NCBI GenBank assembly: GCA_903881265.1
Contig: CAIRSV010000061.1
Coordinates: forward strand, 1-8,134
Length of the DNA: 8,134 nucleotides
Reading direction: 5' to 3'
Origin: an uncultured Bacteroidota bacterium
GTDB lineage: Bacteria > Bacteroidota > Bacteroidia > Chitinophagales > Chitinophagaceae
A program made the translations under genes and the position numbers. Positions 1 through 5,435 of this stretch are shown in pieces. The notes below the pieces were generated by a model. It was not told the origin of the DNA, ran no database searches, and saw nothing but the letters and a program-made list of their open reading frames with translations. The stretch's first letter is position 1. Each line of letters begins with the position of its first letter.

Positions 1-2
1 AA

Positions 3-65
3 ACTGTGTTGATATCGTCTTGTAAAATGAGTTTAAAAGGGGCATTAGATGCCCTAAAAAAATAG
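3..65 (+). CDS. Possible C-terminal tail of a gene entering from the left
   Basis: One plus-strand frame is open from the window edge to a TAG at 63-65. It reads as about 20 residues ending KMSLKGALDALKK, a lysine- and leucine-rich helical tail of the kind often seen at protein C-termini. No family can be recognised from so short a piece. Short stretches on the minus strand are also open here, so the reading is uncertain. If it is real, the inverted repeat at 39-55 lies inside the coding sequence and the next gene starts 55 bases downstream. Confidence 0.25.
   Translation, partial: TVLISSCKMSLKGALDALKK
39..55. repeat. Short perfect inverted repeat (hairpin)
   Basis: GGGCAT (40-45) and ATGCCC (49-54) are perfect complements around a 3-base loop, and a G-T wobble could extend the stem. 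On the plus strand it is followed by TAAAAAAATA, which is not a U-tract. On the minus strand it is followed by CTTTT, so it could be a weak terminator for leftward transcription. It also overlaps a possible coding tail, so it may have no regulatory role. Confidence 0.3.
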
Positions 66-97
66 GCTTGAGTGACGCATTGAGGTGGTTAATGACT

Positions 98-105
98 TAC
101 TTTTG
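98..105 (+). promoter_or_regulatory. Bacteroidota-type -7 promoter box for the beta-barrel gene
   Basis: TACTTTTG matches TAnnTTTG, the -7 consensus used by the Bacteroidota primary sigma factor. It ends 15 bases before the ATG at 121, which implies a very short leader. No good -33 TTTG lies at the usual distance; the nearest candidate is TTG at 80-82, spaced too closely. The box lies downstream of the alternative GTG start at 85, which argues against that start. Confidence 0.45.
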
Positions 106-120
106 AAAAAAAATACTAAT

Positions 121-696
121 ATGAAAAAAATACTCATTGCTTTATTTATTTGCTCGTCAGCGCTAACGTCTGTTGCGCAATCTGAAAGTTCATTGAACGC
201 TATGAAAAAGGATTTCGGTAAGAATATTCTGGCCTTCAATCCTGTTCATTTAATTACAAGGGATTTTGTAGGGGTTGGATTTTCCTACGAGCGATTGGTC
301 AATAATTATGTCGGCTTGAAAATACCTGTGATGATAGCCATGAACAATAATTATTATAATATTGGCATAGAAGCTAAATTGTATCCAACTAAAAATACAG
401 GTGCTGTGAAATATGCGATTGCGCCTGCTATTATGTTGGGGATTGGTGAAAACAAATATCAGACTTACAATTATGTAGGAAGTAGTTCTGTACGAATAGA
501 TGTTGTTGAAAAGGCATCACATTTTGGCTTCCTGTTGAATCAAACATTGAACGTAACCATCACCCGCCAATTCTTTATCGGTATTGATGGCGGCTTGGGT
601 ATCAATTATTATGACGAAAAAGCCAACACAGATAACGCCAATAGCAAGCTGAGCTTTTTAGCGCAATTGCATATTGGTATGGGTTACAGATTCTAA
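121..696 (+). CDS. Secreted outer-membrane beta-barrel protein, function unknown
   Basis: This 191-residue protein probably sits in the outer membrane. Residues 1-20 form a classic signal peptide: MKKI, a hydrophobic stretch, then TSVAQS, with cleavage likely beside the Ala-Gln. The mature part has alternating hydrophobic and aromatic residues in strands separated by short turns (for example VGVGFSYERL, YYNIGIEAKLYP, FFIGIDGGLGINYY). It ends in GMGYRF, with the C-terminal phenylalanine typical of outer-membrane barrels. The size suits an 8- to 10-stranded barrel of the small porin-like or OmpA-like type, with no periplasmic domain. ATG 121 was chosen over an in-frame GTG at 85 because it places the signal peptide at the N-terminus and lies downstream of the promoter box. 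The gene stands alone, with 136 bases before mtgA, so its context does not reveal a role. The barrel assignment is fairly secure; ligand or partner is unknown. Confidence 0.8.
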   Translation: MKKILIALFICSSALTSVAQSESSLNAMKKDFGKNILAFNPVHLITRDFVGVGFSYERLVNNYVGLKIPVMIAMNNNYYNIGIEAKLYPTKNTGAVKYAIAPAIMLGIGENKYQTYNYVGSSSVRIDVVEKASHFGFLLNQTLNVTITRQFFIGIDGGLGINYYDEKANTDNANSKLSFLAQLHIGMGYRF

Positions 697-778
697 GATT
701 CTATTGAATAAGCGAAAACGCATGTCCTCAACAAAATTATGATTGGTCTGTTGCATGTATTCTTCAATTTGAATACGC

Positions 779-786
779 TACATTTG
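779..786 (+). promoter_or_regulatory. Bacteroidota-type -7 promoter box for mtgA
   Basis: TACATTTG matches TAnnTTTG. Transcription would begin near 792, leaving a leader of about 40 bases before the ATG at 833. A possible -33 element is the TTG at 751-753, about 25 bases upstream, which is slightly far. The box supports the ATG at 833, because the in-frame TTG at 788 would lie at or before the transcription start. An 11-base palindrome (763-773) lies just upstream. Confidence 0.5.
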
Positions 787-832
787 TTTGCAATACTTAA
801 TTTCTTTTTTCGTGGCTAAATCTTCCCGCTTG

Positions 833-1513
833 ATGTTTCTTTTTAATAAGGTAAAAAAAATAATCCTTCTTTTATTCTTCGCGAATCTCGCGTTTATCAT
901 TCTCACAAAATGGATCGACACACCTGTTACCACAGTGATGTTGAGTTCCTTGCTGCATGGCAATGGCCTTACACGTGATTACATCAGCTACGATGATATG
1001 GGACGAAATTGTAAACTCGCCGTTATGTGCAGCGAAGACCAATTGTTTCCCGAGCATAATGGGTTTGATTGGAGTGCCATCAAAAAGGCGATGAAGTATA
1101 ACGCGAATCCTAAACATAAAAAAGTTAGAGGTGCGAGTACCATTTCGCAACAAACCGCTAAGAACGTATTTCTATGGAATGGGAGAGACTGGTTTAGAAA
1201 AGGATTGGAAGTGTATCACACCTTTATGATTGAATTAATCTGGCGTAAGCAACGAATATTAGAAACCTACCTGAATGTGGCCGAAATGGGAAAAGGCATA
1301 TTCGGTATTCAGGCTGCTGCCCAACATTATTTTCACAAAGACGCTAAGAAACTGACAAAGAGTGAAGCTGCTTGGATAGCTGCTATTTTACCTAGTCCGG
1401 TGAGGTATAGTATTACCAATCCTTCGTCACGAGTTGTGCGACGACACAACTGGATTGTTGCACAAATGAACAATCTAGATGATGATCCTGAGATTATGAA
1501 TTTGATTAATTAG
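833..1513 (+). CDS. mtgA: Monofunctional biosynthetic peptidoglycan glycosyltransferase (GT51)
   Basis: MtgA polymerises lipid II into glycan strands on the periplasmic face of the inner membrane and lacks the transpeptidase domain of class A PBPs. The product has 226 residues, normal for the family. Residues 6-27 (KVKKIILLLFF and following) form a single N-terminal membrane anchor. GT51 motif 1 is SEDQLFPEHNGFDW (67-80), with Glu68 as the expected catalytic glutamate. Motif 2 is RGASTISQQTAKNVFLW (99-115). Next comes the RK..E.......IE....K.RILE.YLN block (122-148), followed by GIFGIQAAAQHYF. The region around KLTKSEAAWIAAILPSP (173-189) completes the domain. ATG 833 was preferred to an upstream TTG because of the promoter position and the anchor placement. 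There is no Shine-Dalgarno sequence. The stop codon forms part of the promoter-like box of asd, which begins 55 bases downstream. All the motifs expected of an active enzyme are present. Confidence 0.95.
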   Translation: MFLFNKVKKIILLLFFANLAFIILTKWIDTPVTTVMLSSLLHGNGLTRDYISYDDMGRNCKLAVMCSEDQLFPEHNGFDWSAIKKAMKYNANPKHKKVRGASTISQQTAKNVFLWNGRDWFRKGLEVYHTFMIELIWRKQRILETYLNVAEMGKGIFGIQAAAQHYFHKDAKKLTKSEAAWIAAILPSPVRYSITNPSSRVVRRHNWIVAQMNNLDDDPEIMNLIN

Positions 1514-1518
1514 ATTTG
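1511..1518 (+). promoter_or_regulatory. Bacteroidota-type -7 promoter box for asd, overlapping the mtgA stop
   Basis: TAGATTTG matches TAnnTTTG, and its first three bases are the mtgA stop codon. The predicted start near 1525 would give asd a leader of about 44 bases. No clear -33 TTTG lies 17-23 bases upstream inside the mtgA coding end, so the promoter is only moderately supported. Transcription from mtgA could also read through into asd. Confidence 0.4.
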
Positions 1519-1532
1519 CTACATCATATACA

Positions 1533-1549
1533 GCGTTATCCGCTAACGC
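1533..1549 (+). repeat. Hairpin in the asd leader
   Basis: GCGTTA (1533-1538) and TAACGC (1544-1549) are perfect complements around a 5-base loop. The hairpin lies between the predicted transcription start and the asd ATG, ending 19 bases before it. It is not followed by a U-tract, so it does not look like an intrinsic terminator. It could affect translation or RNA stability, or be chance. Confidence 0.35.
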
Positions 1550-1568
1550 GTAAACACAATCAGTACGA

Positions 1569-2558
1569 ATGAGAATTGCAGTAATAGGCGCTACCGGATT
1601 GGTAGGCAGCAAAATGTTACAAGTATTGGAGGAACGAAATTTTCCGGTGACTGAATTAATACCGGTCGCCTCTGCAACATCCATTGGCAAGGAACTGATG
1701 TTTGCAGGCAAAAAATATACCGTAGTGTCCTATCAAGATGCCATTGCAATGAAACCAGCGATTGCTATTTTTTCTGCGGGTGGAAATACGTCACTAGCCT
1801 TGGCGCCCTTATTTGCCGAAGCGGGTATTACAGTGATCGATAATTCTTCTGCTTGGCGAATGAATCCAGCCCATAAATTAATTGTGCCTGAAGTGAATGG
1901 ACAGACATTGACCGCTGTAGATAAAATCATTGCCAATCCCAACTGCTCGACCATACAACTGGTGATGGTATTGAAACCCTTGCACGATAGGTATAAAATA
2001 AAACGAGTTGTTGTTTCAACCTATCAATCGGTGACTGGCACGGGTGTGAAAGCAGTGACTCAATTACAAAACGAGCGAAATAAAATTGAGGGTGAAAAAG
2101 TATATCCATATACGATAGATCTCAATATCATTCCACAGATTGATGTGTTTACCGATAACGGATACACGAAGGAAGAGATGAAGATGGTGAATGAAACCAA
2201 AAAAATTATGCAGGACGATTCAATAATGGTGACAGCCACTTGTGTGCGTTTGCCAGTGATGGGCGGACATAGTGAAAGCGTCAATATTGAATTTCAAGAA
2301 GAGTTTGATCTCGATGAGGTGAGGACGATATTAGCAGATTTTGATGGCGTAACAGTCGTCGATGATATTCAGCATCTCAAATACCCTATGCCCTTGGATG
2401 CACATGATAAGGATGATGTCTTTGTCGGTAGGATACGTCGTGATGAAACACAAGCTAAGACCTTAAATTGTTGGATCGTTTCGGATAATTTACGCAAAGG
2501 CGCAGCCACGAACGCGATTCAGATTGCAGAATATTTACTTGCCAATAGCATGGTCTAA
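1569..2558 (+). CDS. asd: Aspartate-semialdehyde dehydrogenase
   Basis: Asd catalyses NADPH-dependent reduction of L-aspartyl-4-phosphate to L-aspartate 4-semialdehyde in the cytoplasm. This is the branch point towards diaminopimelate and lysine, threonine and methionine. The 329 residues match the family length. The N-terminal Rossmann fold carries GATGLVGSKML (7-17). Residues NSSAWRM (92-98) and VPEVN (106-110) are the conserved phosphate and substrate region. The nucleophile is Cys126 in NPNCSTIQ, followed by TYQSVTGTG (151-159), which contains the conserved Gln153. RLPVMGGHSE (227-236) supplies a substrate-binding Arg and the catalytic His234. The C-terminal GRIRRD (287-292) and NLRKGAATNAIQIAE (307-321) are also standard. 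The sequence looks complete and active. It lies 55 bases after mtgA in the same direction and may be partly co-transcribed with it. Both act in cell-wall synthesis, but that link is inferred from position and pathway only. It converges on the next gene across a 35-base gap. Confidence 0.97.
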   Translation: MRIAVIGATGLVGSKMLQVLEERNFPVTELIPVASATSIGKELMFAGKKYTVVSYQDAIAMKPAIAIFSAGGNTSLALAPLFAEAGITVIDNSSAWRMNPAHKLIVPEVNGQTLTAVDKIIANPNCSTIQLVMVLKPLHDRYKIKRVVVSTYQSVTGTGVKAVTQLQNERNKIEGEKVYPYTIDLNIIPQIDVFTDNGYTKEEMKMVNETKKIMQDDSIMVTATCVRLPVMGGHSESVNIEFQEEFDLDEVRTILADFDGVTVVDDIQHLKYPMPLDAHDKDDVFVGRIRRDETQAKTLNCWIVSDNLRKGAATNAIQIAEYLLANSMV

Positions 2559-2566
2559 TAGCCTAT

Positions 2567-2606
2567 GCGATCGTTGATATTGAAAGACAACGCTTACATC
2601 GATCGC
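2567..2606. repeat. Nested inverted repeats in the asd / glycosyltransferase convergent gap
   Basis: GCGATCG (2567-2573) is matched by CGATCGC (2600-2606). Inside these, CGTTG (2572-2576) is matched by CAACG (2588-2592). They could form a branched or bulged hairpin covering the 3' ends of both converging genes; the right arm lies inside the last codons of the glycosyltransferase. There is no U-tract on either side, so an intrinsic bidirectional terminator is not demonstrated. Confidence 0.3.
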
Positions 2607-4519
2607 CATGAAGCCCAAATAATACGTACATCGTCCCACGCATTATATTTCTTCGCATACAACCAATCGAGATGCTCTCTATTATCGGATGGAATGTCAA
2701 AGTCTTCAATCACAGGATAGACATTCAGTAAATGAGGTTTTAATGCCGGAAATTGCGGATCATCATACCCTACAAAAGTCTTATCGCCTTCGAGTACAAG
2801 AAAGTTATTCAGAAAATAGGTCTGCTTGTTTTTGACAAACCACAAACAAAGTGGTGAGAAAAACAACAGCAAGAATGAGAAAACAATATCGACCATGCGC
2901 TTGTTGCGTTTTGAAATTGAACTAGTGATCGCATACACCAATTCAGTGGTATACAAATCACCCGCGGTGTTTTTACTATTACTGCCGATCATACTATCGG
3001 TGCCCATGCAATGAATCTTGTATTCAAGTTTATTGCCACAACCTTGCATGCTATCTATAATTTGTTTAAACTCAAGATGATGCTGCGCATAAATAATTTC
3101 TGTGGCTTTGTATAATTTACTTAATGGTTTGAGTTGAGAAAAGACACCCAACTGAGAACTTTCCTTTTCTTCGAATGGACTGACTGTGCCGATAATATTT
3201 TTTTCAATGAAGGCTTGACTGAGCAAGGTTCGTATTTCGTGCTCTTCATTTGATGTGCCAACTATGATGACCTGCTTTTGCGTATCATCACTTTCCACAC
3301 TGCTAACATGGAGGTATTGTAAAATTCGTCGTGATAAAAGAATTAGCATAGTGCCGAATAGGGCCCCTAAGACTGTGATGCCTCGTGAGAAACGCATTTG
3401 TTCACTTAGTAATCCATACAGTGCTAATGTGATGATGCCACCTATCAGCATGCCCCGCATGACGCGACTCGCTTTATAGGGTTTGTCGTAGCCGCCGTTG
3501 ACATACACCGATGTAATCCAGATAAGAATATAAGCCATGAAAAATCCAGCTAGCAATGATGACGAATAATGGGTATCTGTCTTGATATTCTTTATCCAAA
3601 GACCTTTCATCGTGGTCATCGAACACAATAAGAGAGCGGCATCGATCAAGGGAAGTTTTACAATCGAAATGATGCGTGTGACAAAAGCCAAGATCGCCCG
3701 CAAATAAATCGCCAATTTGATAAGCAAGACAAAGAAACCTTTCTGCGAATGATGGAAATGTTTACGCGCAAAGATGATCATTGCTTGATAAAACATTTTG
3801 ACATAATTCAGACTGCCCTTCTTGGTGCTTTCGCCTTTATAATGAATGACAGTCGTGTCAGGGAAATAGATATTCTTAAAACCAGCTTTGTTGATCTTGT
3901 AACTTAGATCGATATCTTCGCCATACATAAAATAATCAGTATCAAAACTTCCAACCTTGTCGATGACTGACTTACGGCAAAACATAAAACAACCTACTAA
4001 CACATCCACTTCATTAATCGCAAACTCAGATAAATACCCCAAATGATAACGATTGAAATGAGTAGATCGTTTAAACAAGGAAGAAAGTCCAATGATCTTG
4101 AAAAATGCGACTGTTGCTGAGGGGAAGCCACGTTTCGATTCGGGTAAAAATTGCCCTTTCCCATCGATGAGTCGACATCCTAACGCACCTGCATTTTCGT
4201 GGGCGTCCATATAGTTGATGCATGTTGTAAAGCAATCTTCAGGTACGATGGTATCGGGATTTAGATACAGAATATACTTCCCTTTTGCTTTATCTACAGC
4301 CTGATTATTGGCTTTTGCAAAACCGATATTATCCTTATTGGCGATTAGTTTCACCTGCGGAAATTTGGCACTGACCATCTCAGCGCTTCCATCGGTAGAC
4401 ATATTATCAACCACAAATATTTCGGCTTCGATTGGTTGACATGCTTTCACCACCGAAAGCAAGCAATGCTCGAGGAAGTATTTGACATTATAGTTGACGA
4501 TGATAATGCTTAATTGCAT
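2594..4519 (-). CDS. Membrane glycosyltransferase: GT2 domain fused to a truncated phosphoglycosyltransferase-like module
   Basis: This 641-residue protein probably adds a sugar during lipid-linked polysaccharide or O-antigen-type synthesis at the inner membrane. Residues 1-255 are a complete GT2 (GT-A) domain of the rhamnosyltransferase-like group. It has VDNMSTDGS (37-45), the NPD of YLNPDT (85-90) in the DxD position, GCFMFCRKSVIDKVG (176-190), and GEDIDLSYKINKAG (200-213) holding the acidic catalytic pair. About five hydrophobic segments follow (near 263-283, 286-300, 321-340, 354-371 and 379-397). A Rossmann-like domain then starts at QVIIVGTSNEEHE (416-428), like the CoA-binding-like domain of WbaP/WcaJ-type enzymes. 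The C-terminus keeps pieces of a phosphoglycosyltransferase domain: KRMVDIVFS..LLFFSPL (540-557), VLEGDKTFVGY (575-585), LKPHL (593-597) and LDWLYAKKYNAWDDVRIIW (617-635). The expected segment with Q.R.G...F...KFRSM and SLDELPQL is absent, so only the GT2 domain is likely to be catalytic. Donor and acceptor cannot be told from sequence. The gene is transcribed alone, divergently from the phosphatase gene. Confidence 0.88.
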   Translation of the reverse strand: MQLSIIIVNYNVKYFLEHCLLSVVKACQPIEAEIFVVDNMSTDGSAEMVSAKFPQVKLIANKDNIGFAKANNQAVDKAKGKYILYLNPDTIVPEDCFTTCINYMDAHENAGALGCRLIDGKGQFLPESKRGFPSATVAFFKIIGLSSLFKRSTHFNRYHLGYLSEFAINEVDVLVGCFMFCRKSVIDKVGSFDTDYFMYGEDIDLSYKINKAGFKNIYFPDTTVIHYKGESTKKGSLNYVKMFYQAMIIFARKHFHHSQKGFFVLLIKLAIYLRAILAFVTRIISIVKLPLIDAALLLCSMTTMKGLWIKNIKTDTHYSSSLLAGFFMAYILIWITSVYVNGGYDKPYKASRVMRGMLIGGIITLALYGLLSEQMRFSRGITVLGALFGTMLILLSRRILQYLHVSSVESDDTQKQVIIVGTSNEEHEIRTLLSQAFIEKNIIGTVSPFEEKESSQLGVFSQLKPLSKLYKATEIIYAQHHLEFKQIIDSMQGCGNKLEYKIHCMGTDSMIGSNSKNTAGDLYTTELVYAITSSISKRNKRMVDIVFSFLLLFFSPLCLWFVKNKQTYFLNNFLVLEGDKTFVGYDDPQFPALKPHLLNVYPVIEDFDIPSDNREHLDWLYAKKYNAWDDVRIIWASWRSM

Positions 4520-4537
4520 GGAAGATAAAAAAGAAGG

Positions 4538-4545
4538 TATATTTG
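4538..4545 (+). promoter_or_regulatory. Bacteroidota-type -7 promoter box for the phosphatase gene
   Basis: TATATTTG is a very good match to TAnnTTTG. An ATTG at 4513-4516 lies 21 bases upstream and serves as a plausible -33 element, making this the best promoter candidate in the window. The start would be near 4551, about 31 bases before ATG 4582. It overlaps the predicted start region of the opposing glycosyltransferase promoter. Confidence 0.6.
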
Positions 4546-4553
4546 TGTGGCTT

Positions 4554-4561
4554 CAAAAATA
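4554..4561 (-). promoter_or_regulatory. Bacteroidota-type -7 promoter box for the glycosyltransferase gene
   Basis: Read on the minus strand this is TATTTTTG, matching TAnnTTTG. It ends 34 bases before the glycosyltransferase ATG at 4519, implying a start near 4547 and a leader of about 28 bases. No strong -33 element is visible; that site would fall around the phosphatase start codon. It faces the plus-strand box at 4538-4545. Confidence 0.4.
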
Positions 4562-4581
4562 ACCGAATATTTCTGATAATT

Positions 4582-5358
4582 ATGAACGATTTACTAAAAA
4601 ACACCATGCTTCGTGCGATCCACGCCGGCGCTGAAATACTCAGGCATTATTTTGAAGGAACCTTTGAAATTCAGAGCAAGGATACACTCAATAACTTGGT
4701 GACCGAGGTTGATAAGAAATCAGAAGATGCTATCATCGATGTCATCAAATCGGAGTTTCCCGAGCACTTTATTTTAAGTGAAGAAGTTGGCGAATTAAGC
4801 ACATCATCGAATTATAAATGGATCATCGACCCGATAGATGGTACCGTTAATTTTGCCCACGGCATTCCGATTTGTTGTATCAGTATCGGTTTAGAATGCG
4901 ATGGACAAATGTTGATGGGTACGGTGTTTAATCCATTTATGAATGAATTGTTTTTTGCAGAGCGAGGCAAAGGCGCCTTTCTGAATAATAAACCACTGAA
5001 AGTTTCTGCCAATGCACAAATGGAAATTGCTTGTCTTGTTACTGGCTTTCCTTATCGTTGGGCTGCGATCGATACCGACCCGATACCGGTGTTTGAGCGT
5101 TTCGTGCGACTGGGTCTACCGGTGCGCCGATTAGGAAGTGCCGCGATCGATTTATGTTGGGTAGCTGCCGGACGCTTTGATGGCTTTTGGGAATACAATT
5201 TAAATCCTTGGGATGTGGCTGCAGGCTATTTAATTGTGGAAGAAGCTGGTGGGCGAATTAGTAATTTTAATGGCGACCCTTATAATGTGTACGATAAACA
5301 GACATTGGCCACCAACGGCAAAATACATGAGCAAATGTTGGCATTGATTTCAAACTAA
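4582..5358 (+). CDS. Inositol-monophosphatase-family phosphatase
   Basis: This is a Mg2+-dependent sugar or inositol phosphate phosphatase of the IMPase/SuhB/CysQ/FBPase superfamily, expected in the cytoplasm. It has 258 residues, close to the usual 260. The metal-binding residues are all present: Glu67 in LSEEVG (65-70), Asp83 and Asp86 in IDPIDGTVNF (82-91), and Asp211 in LNPWDVAAG (207-215). RRLGSAAIDLCWVAAGRFDGFWE (182-204) is the conserved segment before the C-terminal metal site. ATG 4582 was chosen over an in-frame TTG at 4543, because that TTG lies inside the promoter box and would add residues not seen in the family. The domain order resembles inositol monophosphatase rather than fructose-bisphosphatase, but substrate specificity (inositol-1-P, 3'-phosphoadenosine phosphate, histidinol-P and others) cannot be settled from sequence. 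It is divergent from a glycosyltransferase and converges on tex across 77 bases, so its neighbours give only a weak hint of a sugar-phosphate role. Confidence 0.93.
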   Translation: MNDLLKNTMLRAIHAGAEILRHYFEGTFEIQSKDTLNNLVTEVDKKSEDAIIDVIKSEFPEHFILSEEVGELSTSSNYKWIIDPIDGTVNFAHGIPICCISIGLECDGQMLMGTVFNPFMNELFFAERGKGAFLNNKPLKVSANAQMEIACLVTGFPYRWAAIDTDPIPVFERFVRLGLPVRRLGSAAIDLCWVAAGRFDGFWEYNLNPWDVAAGYLIVEEAGGRISNFNGDPYNVYDKQTLATNGKIHEQMLALISN

Positions 5359-5435
5359 GTGCTTGCATCAACTCGTTATTTTATCGAGCAGATTAATTGA
5401 TATTACCCAGCGATACTATGTAAAAATGCGCCGTC

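Noticed and set aside
85..120. In-frame GTG start extending the beta-barrel protein by 12 residues
   Set aside because: It would put charged residues before the signal peptide and lies upstream of the promoter box at 98-105; ATG 121 fits a normal signal peptide.
788..832. In-frame TTG start for mtgA
   Set aside because: It lies at or before the predicted transcription start and adds a second hydrophobic stretch; ATG 833 gives a standard membrane anchor and family length.
872..1153. Antisense open frame inside mtgA
   Set aside because: It is opposite a well-conserved gene with all GT51 motifs; the translation has no recognisable domain.
1514..1568. Lysine riboswitch before asd
   Set aside because: The leader is only about 45-55 bases, far too short for that riboswitch, and contains just one small hairpin.
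4543..4581. In-frame TTG start for the phosphatase
   Set aside because: The codon is part of the TATATTTG promoter box, and the added residues do not belong to the family; ATG 4582 gives the usual length.
5359..5435. Terminator in the convergent gap between the phosphatase gene and tex
   Set aside because: The only stem found is CTCG (5372-5375) with CGAG (5385-5388), four base pairs with no U-tract on either strand.
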